Positions 52,970 to 61,558 of a stretch of DNA of 64,000 nucleotides are shown piece after piece; position 1 is the first letter of the stretch, and each line of letters opens with the position of its first letter. The stretch comes from Pseudoruegeria sp039972875. Its GTDB lineage: Bacteria; Pseudomonadota; Alphaproteobacteria; Rhodobacterales; Rhodobacteraceae. The position numbers and the translations under genes are program-made. The DNA lies in contig JBDWMA010000022.1 in NCBI GenBank assembly GCA_039972875.1, forward strand, positions 50,860 through 114,859, written 5' to 3'. Under the pieces are notes generated by a model. It did no database searches, was not told the origin of the DNA, and saw nothing but the letters and a program-made list of their open reading frames with translations.

Positions 52970-53962
52970 TTAAAGATACGGCACTTCGATACAGACTCTT
53001 TGTAGCCAACGTTGGCTTGTTTCATTTGATACGTTGTTCACGTCAGCGATTTGGCCTTTGCGTCCATGCAAAACACCTCCGATACGCCTCTTGGCTAAGC
53101 CATTGGAAATAAGAAGAATAACACCAGCCTCTAACTCGATCCCTTTTACGTGGTCTAGTTTCGCCTGTGCTATTGCCTTTTTCAGGGCCACGATTGCTGT
53201 TGTGGCAATTGGGCAGTCACTAAGAATTCGATCTTCTTCGTAGATGCGAGACATCACCCAGCCGTTCGCAAGAACATCAAAAACAGGGGCGTCCAATAAG
53301 ACCCGGTGTGAAAAACCATCACCGCTGAATATTTTGTATTTTGGCTGACTGAGCAAACAGATTTCATCAGCGGAAAGGAACTTTAGGATGTCGGTAACCG
53401 CGAGGTATTCTGTCTTTACCCCTTTTTGGCCAGCCAGACACGCAAGCGCTAAAAAGCTCGGTGCCTTTTCAATGAAGACGTTCTCAACATGAAATGGAAG
53501 CGGTGCGGAACCGCGTCCGGATGATTCAACTTTGTAATCATTGACGGGATAAATCTGTTGAATAAACCCATTTTGATGACTGCTTTCTTCGCGCTGGAGG
53601 CTTCCGGCCATGGCAGTTGCGATACCTGTAAGTATGGCTTCGCTGTTCCTACTTTTTTCACGAACATTCCTTGATAAATCAGAGAACAGAGGCAATGGAT
53701 CATCTACAGGAAAGTCACGAATAACCAAAATCTCGGGCCCGAACCCCGATGCCATCATGCTCAGATAGCGGGAAAGTGTCGGTGAAATAGTTGCCGCAAA
53801 ATCCGCAGCAAATTTGGGGTCATTCCATTGTGGTTTTTCGTAATAATCTCTGCCACTTTCTCGTTTTGCAAACGCAACTAAAGCCTTTTGTTCAACCGTC
53901 GTAAATTGATATTCTGAAGCGACCAAAAAATCATTTGGTTCAAGCTTGAGTGCATTGTTCAT
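52970..53962 (-). CDS. Clavaminate-synthase-like Fe(II)/2OG oxygenase (TauD family)
   Basis: The start is ATG 53962 (MNNALKLEPNDFLV), with AGGAAA upstream; 330 aa. 'PLPFHVENVFIEKAPSFLALACLAG' carries the HxE iron motif of clavaminate-synthase, AsnO and VioC-type amino acid hydroxylases; 'GGVLHGRKGQ' carries the distal His and a following Arg. Such enzymes hydroxylate free or tethered amino acids such as Arg, Asn or Lys. In this operon it may hydroxylate lysine or beta-lysine. The 100-nt gap to the next gene has no gene of its own. Confidence 0.85.
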   Translation of the reverse strand: MNNALKLEPNDFLVASEYQFTTVEQKALVAFAKRESGRDYYEKPQWNDPKFAADFAATISPTLSRYLSMMASGFGPEILVIRDFPVDDPLPLFSDLSRNVREKSRNSEAILTGIATAMAGSLQREESSHQNGFIQQIYPVNDYKVESSGRGSAPLPFHVENVFIEKAPSFLALACLAGQKGVKTEYLAVTDILKFLSADEICLLSQPKYKIFSGDGFSHRVLLDAPVFDVLANGWVMSRIYEEDRILSDCPIATTAIVALKKAIAQAKLDHVKGIELEAGVILLISNGLAKRRIGGVLHGRKGQIADVNNVSNETSQRWLQRVCIEVPYL

Positions 53963-54083
53963 ATTCAAATTTCCTGCCTAGTTTGAAGATCCGCACTGGG
54001 GAGGTTGTGAAGTGTATGCATCTGCAAAAAGCCCTTTACTGGAACTATAAACCGTTGGGTTATAAACAAATTATTGCGCGATT

Positions 54084-55484
54084 TTAGGTTTTGAATGGAA
54101 ACGGATGAGCGGGATCAAATGGTTCTAGATCATCGATCCACACTGCGGTTTCGGAATACTTTGCAAGGAAAGGCGTGTTGACCCAATCGGGGTTTCGCCC
54201 CTGAAGCATCGTAAGGGCCAGCGCCTTTTGCCCGCCGACGTCGATAGGACCTAATACTTGGACCTTTCCGGGTTCCGCACTCATGACGGGGCCGCGTGCC
54301 GTTCGGCAAAGGCCAGACACTTGAGACACAGCAGCCTTATATATGGCGTGAACTTTTACCAGAGGCACGGAAAAGTAATGAACTGCGCCTGTGTCGCGTT
54401 CAAGGAACATATAGTAAGGCTGAATGCCCATACTGTTTTGCATGCGCCAGTTTTTTGCCCAGACATCGGCATCATCATTTACATGGCGTAGAATCGGAGC
54501 TTGGGAGCGTATGATCGCACCAGTGGAGCGAATGGCAGAGACCGCTTCTTCAAAGGCATCGGTTTGCATTTCCCGCCAATGGTTGATGTGGGCCATGATC
54601 GCAACTTGTTTGCCTGCATCGACGAGCCGCTTCATGTGATCTAACAATGCTTGGCTATCTGAATCAGCAAAGAAGCGATAAGGCCAATAGCTTAATGCTT
54701 TTGTTCCGATCCTTATTGTTTTCACGTGATCCAATTCTGGTAGGTGAAGAAGGTCAAAAAGTTGTCCCAAACGACGAGAATTCATAACCATTGGATCGCC
54801 GCCAGTTAGCAACAGATCTGATATTTGCGGAGAGTCGCGTAAATAGCATCGCAGAGATTTGAGATCGTTTGATTCAAACTTTGGTGCACTGGTTTCTACA
54901 AACTGGGGCCAGCGGAAACAAAACGTACAATAAGAATGGCAGGTTTGCCCCTGTTTTGGGAAATACAGGGCCGTTTCCCGGTATTTGTGCTGTACGCCCT
55001 CTAACAGCCCCTGGTCTAAAGTCGGTACATTAGTTGTTTGTCCCGCCGGGTGAGGATTCATTTGGTCGCGGATTGCGCGCAGCCTCTTTTTGACTTCATC
55101 GCTCTCGAAATTGCCCGCTGCGAGTACGTCTAATTGTTCGGATGCTGTGGCCGTTAACATATCCGGATGAGGAAAAAGCAACCGATACATTGGATCGTTG
55201 GGGGCGGATTCCCAATCAATTAGATTTTCCAACACATAGGAATTGACCCTCACAGGAAACACTTGCGAGGCACGCAACATACCTTCACGTGTTTCACGAT
55301 CAAGTCGGTCAAGCTGGCTAACCATGTGAATGCGTTTATTGTCATAAGGCACAAAACGCGGAGCACTTTTTGATGCCACGGTAGGTGAACTAAGCGGTGG
55401 AAGGCCGGTTTTTTCCGGGATCGCAAATGCGACTTCCATCGCCTCGGATTTTGGTGTTTTTTTCGTGGGTAAATCGTAGCTCAT
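54084..55484 (-). CDS. KamA-family radical SAM protein, lysine 2,3-aminomutase-like
   Basis: The start is ATG 55484 (MSYDLPTKKTPKSE), 466 aa. The 4Fe-4S motif is C182xxxC186xxC189 in 'CHSYCTFCFRWPQF', 'LLLTGGDPMVM' follows, and 'IRIGTKALSYWPYRF' fits the KamA fold. 'SAEPGKVQVLG' is near the place of the PLP lysine in lysine aminomutases. It differs from ordinary KamA and EpmB in the CxxxCxxC context, so the substrate may be lysine, arginine or another amino acid. First gene of the minus-strand operon; it would give a beta-amino acid building block. Confidence 0.85.
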   Translation of the reverse strand: MSYDLPTKKTPKSEAMEVAFAIPEKTGLPPLSSPTVASKSAPRFVPYDNKRIHMVSQLDRLDRETREGMLRASQVFPVRVNSYVLENLIDWESAPNDPMYRLLFPHPDMLTATASEQLDVLAAGNFESDEVKKRLRAIRDQMNPHPAGQTTNVPTLDQGLLEGVQHKYRETALYFPKQGQTCHSYCTFCFRWPQFVETSAPKFESNDLKSLRCYLRDSPQISDLLLTGGDPMVMNSRRLGQLFDLLHLPELDHVKTIRIGTKALSYWPYRFFADSDSQALLDHMKRLVDAGKQVAIMAHINHWREMQTDAFEEAVSAIRSTGAIIRSQAPILRHVNDDADVWAKNWRMQNSMGIQPYYMFLERDTGAVHYFSVPLVKVHAIYKAAVSQVSGLCRTARGPVMSAEPGKVQVLGPIDVGGQKALALTMLQGRNPDWVNTPFLAKYSETAVWIDDLEPFDPAHPFPFKT

Positions 55485-55530
55485 AACAGTGTAATTCCAT
55501 TTGCAAAAAGAGTTACGCACTTATTGACAA

Positions 55531-55570
55531 AGTGTACACTAAAACGTGTATTGATTCTTTCCAATACACG
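55531..55570. promoter_or_regulatory. Two palindromes upstream of the hydrazine operon
   Basis: AGTGTACACT (55531-55540) is a perfect 10-bp palindrome, and CGTGTATTG (55545-55553) with CAATACACG (55562-55570) is a perfect 9-bp inverted repeat with an 8-nt spacer. Both are within 90 nt of the first gene's start (55484). A TTGACA lies at 55524. They look like operators for an unlinked regulator; no regulator gene is in the cluster. Confidence 0.5.
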
Positions 55571-56007
55571 CAGAGATAGAATTTTGAGATGTGAAAGTAA
55601 AGTCTTTGGGCTTCCATCGCAGCATGTTACCGCTCGTGAACATACGGGTGAGTGCTAATGCGCTTGATGTGGTCGCCCCTAGGCAATTCGAGTTGGAGCT
55701 GTGGCGGTTTGATGGCGCTCCTTTGTTTGCATTTACGATAACAAAGGAGCCGCCCTTAGGAGATACGGCGAAAAGCTGCGGTCACCACAAACGGAGAACG
55801 CCCGTCGGGGTGTAAAAATGTCCTATCGGGACGGAGGCCGGATGACCTTGCAACGGGATCATTTTGAAGCGCCCCCGCCGACCTCAGAGAGACCCATAAA
55901 ACCGATGAGAGAAAAATACATCTTACATTTAAGGCTGCCGATAGAGAAAGTTGATTTCATAGAATTGAACCAGATAATCTGACTGATCCAACTTGGATGT
56001 ACATTTT
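55571..56007. other. Intergenic region between the hydrazine and sugar operons
   Basis: No supported gene. A perfect 11-bp inverted repeat, GCTCCTTTGTT (55717-55727) and AACAAAGGAGC (55740-55750), with a 12-nt spacer may be a hairpin or a mobile-element end. A short frame at 55591-55815 has no ribosome site or family. Confidence 0.4.
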
Positions 56008-56688
56008 TTAAACGGTCGTACTCAATACTTCTGTGCCGAGGAAATCATGGACTTTCTGAGCAAGCGCTTTGCCAAGTACTGCATTGTTCTCTTCAGTGAA
56101 GTGAATACCATCAACGCCATCTGTTGAAATCACACTTCCCGCATCGAAGAATTCGACCTTCATAAAGTCCGCAAGATCCGCGTATTGCTTACTAAAGGCG
56201 CTTGTTTTTTTATGTGCTCCTCCGAAGAGCGACTGAAAATACGCATGTGGCATAGGTGTGAGTGGGGGAGGCGCGACAATGAGGACTTGGGGGGCAGGGT
56301 AGATCGTCCCGACACCCCCGGCAGAGGAAAGCACTTGCCCGACCAATTTCGATATCCCTGCGGCAACTTCAAAGGGCGTGCGGTGAAAGTATGCCTTGGT
56401 ATCGTTTGTGCCCAACATGATGATGACTAGATCAAGCGGGAAGTGGCTGGCAAGGGCAGATGGAAGGTACGCGCTACCGTCGAGGCGAGGATCCGTTGGA
56501 TCATTAAGCGAGGTCGTGCGCGCGCTGAGACCTTCTTCTATTACAATGTAAGCTTCGCCCAGTTGTCGTTGCATCACACCTGTCCAACGCACATCCGCAG
56601 GATAGCGCGTTGTGGGGACGCCTTCGATGACTGGCACCCATCCCCACGTAAGGGAGTCACCAAAGCACATAATGCGTTTCTCGGTCAT
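56008..56688 (-). CDS. SGNH/GDSL hydrolase (arylesterase-like)
   Basis: The protein has 226 aa. 'IMCFGDSLTWGW' is block I with the nucleophilic Ser, 'VIIMLGTNDTK' holds the block III motif, and 'DGIHFTEENN' holds the Asp-x-x-His dyad. It is clearly paralogous to the 61559 gene (shared RWxGV, EEGLSxRTT, LDLVIxMLGTND). It follows the permease by 23 nt and probably deacylates or hydrolyses an ester on the sugar imported by the ABC system. Confidence 0.9.
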   Translation of the reverse strand: MTEKRIMCFGDSLTWGWVPVIEGVPTTRYPADVRWTGVMQRQLGEAYIVIEEGLSARTTSLNDPTDPRLDGSAYLPSALASHFPLDLVIIMLGTNDTKAYFHRTPFEVAAGISKLVGQVLSSAGGVGTIYPAPQVLIVAPPPLTPMPHAYFQSLFGGAHKKTSAFSKQYADLADFMKVEFFDAGSVISTDGVDGIHFTEENNAVLGKALAQKVHDFLGTEVLSTTV

Positions 56689-56711
56689 GGGTTGATCCTT
56701 TCAATCGTTCG

Positions 56712-57647
56712 TTACGTGTTCTTAGTGTTCAGGCCGTAGAAGATGGCGGCCAAGAGAATGATCAGGCCGCGAGCGATTTGTTTTCCCGGTTCCGGTACAC
56801 CAAAGCTGGTCATGACGACGAACAGCAATGCAAAGCACAGAACCCCAAAAAATGGACCCCAAACGCCGCCATCGCCCCGTCCGAATATGACGCCCCCAAG
56901 AATGGTTGCCGCGACAGCGTCGATTGGCATTTCCAGACCTAATCGTAAGCTGCCAACCGCAACTGAGGCGGACTGCACCAACGCTGCCATGCCTGCGAAC
57001 AAGCCCGCAATGACATGGGCAATCAGAACGGTTCGCTCGACTGGCACACCTGCGAAATGGGATGCAGTTGGGTTCTCACCGACGGCCATGATGAAACGCC
57101 CAAAGACGAAGCGCGACAGAAACACCGCCATCAGCCCTGTCAGGACGATCCAGAGAAGAACCGGCAGAGGCAGAGCGCCCCATTTCAGCTTATAGGCGCT
57201 GTTCATCAATTCAGGCATGTTTCCCGGTGGTTTTCCGCTCGCGAGAAATTGCACGAAACCTGTGATGATCACGGTGACTGCAAGGGTTGCGATCACAGCT
57301 GATACCCTACGCTTGGCCACGAGATAACCGTTGAATAGGCCAATCAAGCAGCCAATCCCAAGCGACAAGAGCAGCACAAATGTCAGCGGGAAACTATTCA
57401 GCATACCAGAGGCAATCAAATAGTTGATCAGCAGCAGAACGCCGGCTCCAGAAAGATCAATCGACCGCACGCGCATGACCATCATTTGACCCAGTACGAG
57501 TATCCCAAGAGGAGCAACCTGGCGTACAAAAATCCCGAGCACATTGAGATTCATCAATTGTGGTTTGGTGATCCACAGGGTCGCAAGCAATGCAGCAAAA
57601 ACGAAATAGGCCGGTGGAAGGCTGAGTGTACGTTTGAGAACGGTCAT
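56712..57647 (-). CDS. Sugar ABC transporter permease (RbsC-like)
   Basis: The protein has 311 aa with about eight to ten hydrophobic segments. 'LAVTVIITGFVQFLASGKPPGN' and 'LRLGLEMPIDAVAATILGGVIFGRGDGGVWGPFFGVL' are typical of RbsC/BPD_transp_2 permeases. It starts 2 nt before the stop-side end of the second permease, so they are co-transcribed. It pairs with it to form the channel. Confidence 0.92.
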   Translation of the reverse strand: MTVLKRTLSLPPAYFVFAALLATLWITKPQLMNLNVLGIFVRQVAPLGILVLGQMMVMRVRSIDLSGAGVLLLINYLIASGMLNSFPLTFVLLLSLGIGCLIGLFNGYLVAKRRVSAVIATLAVTVIITGFVQFLASGKPPGNMPELMNSAYKLKWGALPLPVLLWIVLTGLMAVFLSRFVFGRFIMAVGENPTASHFAGVPVERTVLIAHVIAGLFAGMAALVQSASVAVGSLRLGLEMPIDAVAATILGGVIFGRGDGGVWGPFFGVLCFALLFVVMTSFGVPEPGKQIARGLIILLAAIFYGLNTKNT

Positions 57648-57649
57648 TC

Positions 57650-58612
57650 TTACAATCCCATCTTTTTGCGCGATTGCAGCGCGACAACAATTAAGAGGAT
57701 TGCGCCTTTGATTGCGCCTTGCAAAAAGGCCGACAAATTAGCGAGGTTCATGCCATTGGCGAGCAAAGCCATCAGGGCCGCGCCAAGAAGGGTTCCGTGT
57801 AAGCCACCCACACCACCGGATAATTGAGTGCCGCCAATCGCGACTGCTGTGATGGAATCGAGCGCAAATTGTGTGCCAACATTCGGATCACCTGAGCCAA
57901 TCCGACCGGCTAGAAATATGCCAGCAAGAGCTGCGAATACAGCGCTTAAAACATAGGCTAAGACGATATTGCGTTGATCAGGCAGCCCGTAGTTATGCGC
58001 AGCATCTGTTTGCCCAGATGCCACTCCACCGCCAATGGCAAACAGGTGCAGTCCGAAACGGGATCCATGAAGTATTTTCCAAGACGCCAAAATGATTGCT
58101 AATGCCCAAAAAGCGGGTGCTGGGATGCCAAACAGTGCGCCATTCACCATCGTCACGACGATTTCGGGGACCGAGCCACCTGCAACCGGCCGCAGCAATT
58201 GCGCGATGCCAAGCACAATGAATTGCATCGAAAGCGTTGCGATAATCGGGTGTACATTGAGTTTTACAATAGCCACGCCGTTTACAGCACCGACCATCAT
58301 GGCCGCGAAAAAAACGAGTGGGAGCAAGACAAACGGCGAGCCATCAAGCGCGAGTATCGCCGTTGTCATGCTCATGACTGATCCGACCGAAAGATCCATA
58401 CCCGCCAAGATCACAACAATCATTTGACCGATCGCTACGATAATCAGCGGCATTGCCTGCGCCAAGAGGTTTGAGGCATTTTGTGGCGTGGCAAAATCAA
58501 CTGTCGTCGCCATAAGCAGCGCCGTGGTTACGCAAATGATGATGAGGGGGGCCCACCAATTTCCCTGCCGGGAGTTTTTGCCGAACAATCGGCTGGTTTT
58601 GATTAAGTGCAT
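57650..58612 (-). CDS. Sugar ABC transporter permease (RbsC-like, second subunit)
   Basis: The protein has 320 aa and many membrane segments. 'VVILAGMDLSVGSVMSMTTAILALDG', 'GSGDPNVGTQFALDSITAVAIGGTQLSGGVGGLHGTLLG' is the classic RbsC C-terminal loop. It follows the ATPase gene by 21 nt. The substrate is a sugar or sugar-like compound. Confidence 0.92.
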   Translation of the reverse strand: MHLIKTSRLFGKNSRQGNWWAPLIIICVTTALLMATTVDFATPQNASNLLAQAMPLIIVAIGQMIVVILAGMDLSVGSVMSMTTAILALDGSPFVLLPLVFFAAMMVGAVNGVAIVKLNVHPIIATLSMQFIVLGIAQLLRPVAGGSVPEIVVTMVNGALFGIPAPAFWALAIILASWKILHGSRFGLHLFAIGGGVASGQTDAAHNYGLPDQRNIVLAYVLSAVFAALAGIFLAGRIGSGDPNVGTQFALDSITAVAIGGTQLSGGVGGLHGTLLGAALMALLANGMNLANLSAFLQGAIKGAILLIVVALQSRKKMGL

Positions 58613-58633
58613 TTTAATAGCGATCCATAGTGT

Positions 58634-60127
58634 TCAATGGTTTAGCGCCGCATCAAGTATGGCGTGTTCGGTTGCTGTTTCGGCGGGCATGTCTTTTGCA
58701 ATTCGCTGGTCGTGGATGACCAGCAAGCGATCACAAAGACCGATCAATTCGATGGTCTCGCGGGACAGAACAAGGATGGCCTTTCCTTGAGCAGCCAATT
58801 CTCGCAGCAAGCGGTAAATCTCTGCTTTGGCACCGATATCGACGCCACGGGTCGGCTCTTCGATGATCAGTACGTCCATATCAGCAGCGAGGTATCTTCC
58901 TAAAAGAACCTTCTGTTGATTGCCTCCGGAAAGCGACGCCACTGGCACTGCACTGTTCGGCGCTTTCACGTTCAAGTCTTGCATTGTGGTATCGATAAGC
59001 GATGTCAACTTTGCCACGAAACGATATCCGGGGCGTGCGGCTTGCAGGCTTATGCCGATGTTGTCTCGGATCGGTGCAGCAAGGAGTAGCCCCTCTTCCT
59101 TGCGATCTTCAGGCAAGAATCCGACCCGCAAGGACTGCAGTTTTCTGACGCCGCCGCTTTTGGGAATGGGCAGTGAGAGTAAATGCTCATTGATCCGCAG
59201 TTCGCCGCCGAGCGGCGTATGTTGACCGAGCAAGGATCGCGCGATTTCCTGTTGCCCTTGGCCCTCCAAACCAGACAGGCCGAGAATTTCGCCTTCATGG
59301 AGATCGAAAGAAATCGGTTCCGCATCCGGGGATAGGACTAAAGCTTGGCAAGACAGGCGTGCCTTGCCAATGTGGTCTGAACGGGGTGGAAACAAATCCT
59401 GCAACTCGCGCCCGACCATGAGTGCGATCAAACCGTCCGGGGTCAGGTCTTTGAGGTCGTGGGTTGCGACATGTCTTCCGTCCTTCATGACGGTTACATC
59501 ATCACAAACTTGAAAAATCTCATCCATGCGGTGGGAGATATAGACGACGGCTTTGCCAGCATCGGTTAACTTTTGTATCTGTTTGTTTAGGGTTTGGACA
59601 TCTGCAGCATTGAGTGCGGCCGTTGGTTCATCCAAAACGAAGACTTGGGCATCAGCTTTGATGCCATGCGCGATTTCGACAAACTGGCGTTCTGCAATGG
59701 ACAATTCCGACACCAAGGTATCGGGATCAAGCGTCATCCCCAGCTCAACAAGCGCATCACGTGTCAGGCGACGCATGTCTCTTTGGTTCAGACCTCCAAA
59801 TCGCCCGGTCAACTCTTTCCCAAGGAACATATTTTCAGTGATGCTCAGATTTGGGAGCAGAGACAACTCTTGAAAAACCGTTGAGATCCCAGCAGCAAGC
59901 GCTTGGCGGGGATCGTCGAAGGCAACAGGCTGTCCCCCGATTTCGATCTTTCCTTCAGTTGGCCTCAAAACACCGGCAAGCACCTTCATCAGTGTAGACT
60001 TACCAGCACCATTTTCCCCCATAAGTGCGTGGACACGGCCGGGCATCAGGCTCAAATTGACGTCTTCGACTGCGGTGATGGGGCCGAAGCGCTTGGTTAC
60101 TCTAACCATGGAAACAAGTGGCGTCAT
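58634..60127 (-). CDS. Sugar ABC transporter ATP-binding protein (RbsA/MglA-like, duplicated)
   Basis: The protein has 497 aa with two ATPase halves, as in RbsA. The first has GENGAGKS, 'LSIAERQFVEIAHGI' and 'VFVLDEPTAAL'; the second has a degenerate Walker A, then 'SLSGGNQQKVLLGRYLA' and 'LIIEEPTRGVD', the usual asymmetric layout. It energises the two permeases. Confidence 0.95.
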   Translation of the reverse strand: MTPLVSMVRVTKRFGPITAVEDVNLSLMPGRVHALMGENGAGKSTLMKVLAGVLRPTEGKIEIGGQPVAFDDPRQALAAGISTVFQELSLLPNLSITENMFLGKELTGRFGGLNQRDMRRLTRDALVELGMTLDPDTLVSELSIAERQFVEIAHGIKADAQVFVLDEPTAALNAADVQTLNKQIQKLTDAGKAVVYISHRMDEIFQVCDDVTVMKDGRHVATHDLKDLTPDGLIALMVGRELQDLFPPRSDHIGKARLSCQALVLSPDAEPISFDLHEGEILGLSGLEGQGQQEIARSLLGQHTPLGGELRINEHLLSLPIPKSGGVRKLQSLRVGFLPEDRKEEGLLLAAPIRDNIGISLQAARPGYRFVAKLTSLIDTTMQDLNVKAPNSAVPVASLSGGNQQKVLLGRYLAADMDVLIIEEPTRGVDIGAKAEIYRLLRELAAQGKAILVLSRETIELIGLCDRLLVIHDQRIAKDMPAETATEHAILDAALNH

Positions 60128-60199
60128 TTTTTATACAATCAGTTGAGGATTGGGTCCTCGCAGAGCGAGTCTGCGAGGACTTGGCTGACGGGAAGTTCT

Positions 60200-61273
60200 T
60201 CAGTTTCCGTAGAGCTTCTGAAGTGTCTCTTCGGGAAGTTCTGTTGGCCACCAAACATTGGCGGACAGATCTGCGCGATAGAAGTCAGCAGCTTTGGAGA
60301 CATCCCAGCCTTCCGGCTCATAGATGTAGTGTTTCTGCATTTCTTGCCCCTCAAGGAGAGCAACGGCTGCGCGGACGCCAGCGGCGGCCTGAGATGGACT
60401 ATATTCTGCAGAGATCGACGGATAGTCTTGTTCTATCCATTGGCCGAAGAACCCGTTGTTTCCTTCGCCTGTGATCGGTGGGATGTCCGCGCCGAACTCG
60501 GTCAAAACATCCACACAGGCACGCGTCATGTCGGCACCCGAAGACCAAATAGCATCAACATTGGGATCGTTGAGATAGAACGTCTCACACAGGCTCTTGC
60601 CGAGGTCATAAACCCAGTTGCCGTGATCTTCCTGAACGATTTCGATCGTCGTACCCTCAAGCGACTGAAGCAATCCGTTATAACGGTTGATATCTTCGGG
60701 GTGAGACGGGAGACCGCGCAGGACCCAAATGCGACCTTCGCTGTCCAACTGGTCAACGATGAAATCACCCATGACCCGTCCAAAGTTTTCGGCCCCGCCT
60801 TGGATTTCAACTGTATAGTTTTGGTTTTCCGTCCGACCCGTATGCACGACAACCGGAATGCCCGCATCAATGGCTTTTTGAATGCCGGCATCAGCGGAGG
60901 TCCCCGTCACAGGCATTACGATGAGCACGTCAGGGTTCTGCGCTAGCAAGTCTTCGATGTCGGCAACTTGTTTGGCCTGATCGAAATTTGCGTCCAGCAT
61001 GACAAAATTTGAAATACGATCATCCCCGTCCGCAATGCCTTGGGCTTCATGTGCGGTTTGTACAGTCCAGGTATTTGCGTTCACACCGAAATGGCTCATG
61101 GCGATTGTCCATGGCCCGTCCTTTTTGAAAGCACCTGCGGCAACAGTTGTGTTGTTGTCTGCGCGCGCTTGGACACCAGCCATTAGGTTTACATCCTGCG
61201 CAAAAGCCGCAGTGCAGATAAATGTTGATGCCGTCAGATAGCACAGCAGGTGTTTTATATTGGCATGTTTCAA
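60200..61273 (-). CDS. Sugar ABC transporter, periplasmic substrate-binding protein
   Basis: I chose the TTG at 61273 because GGGAGGAAAT lies just upstream and it gives a clean signal peptide (KHANIKHLLCYLTASTFICTAAFAQDVN); 357 aa. The body ('IEDLLAQNPDVLIVMPVTGTSADAGIQKAIDAGIPVVVHTGR', 'GGAENFGRVMGDFIV') is a Peripla_BP_4-type sugar-binding domain. First gene of the operon; the region upstream is divergent with an SGNH hydrolase and a ROK regulator. The ligand is unknown. Confidence 0.92.
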   Translation of the reverse strand: MKHANIKHLLCYLTASTFICTAAFAQDVNLMAGVQARADNNTTVAAGAFKKDGPWTIAMSHFGVNANTWTVQTAHEAQGIADGDDRISNFVMLDANFDQAKQVADIEDLLAQNPDVLIVMPVTGTSADAGIQKAIDAGIPVVVHTGRTENQNYTVEIQGGAENFGRVMGDFIVDQLDSEGRIWVLRGLPSHPEDINRYNGLLQSLEGTTIEIVQEDHGNWVYDLGKSLCETFYLNDPNVDAIWSSGADMTRACVDVLTEFGADIPPITGEGNNGFFGQWIEQDYPSISAEYSPSQAAAGVRAAVALLEGQEMQKHYIYEPEGWDVSKAADFYRADLSANVWWPTELPEETLQKLYGN

Positions 61274-61436
61274 TTGTATTTCCTCCCTTGTTTTCCACAA
61301 GACAAGCGGCCGCAATGAATCGTGCCCAAAACCGATTAAAAATCGCCCCTGAGATGCGCAACAATTTGCGCTGTGACACTGCGAATGCATGTCTCCTCCG
61401 GGGACTTAAAAACGCAAATTTTGCACACATGTCAAT

Positions 61437-61461
61437 ACTTATTCATGTTGAGTGAATAAGT
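61437..61461. promoter_or_regulatory. Perfect inverted repeat, candidate ROK operator
   Basis: ACTTATTCA (61437-61445) and TGAATAAGT (61453-61461) are separated by 7 nt, in the divergent region between the sugar transporter and the SGNH/ROK genes. AT-rich inverted repeats of this kind are bound by NagC/XylR-type ROK repressors. Likely the operator of the regulator at 62205 (inference). Confidence 0.6.
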
Positions 61462-61558
61462 AAATTGATTGAACTGAGATCGACGAAGTGCGAGGCTTCG
61501 TATAACATGACAGCGGAACCCGTACGGTTGGCGCGGCAACGAAAATAGGAATTTAGTC

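Noticed and set aside
55591..55815. Plus-strand 74-codon frame upstream of the hydrazine operon
   Set aside because: No ribosome site or family; the inverted repeat inside suggests non-coding DNA.
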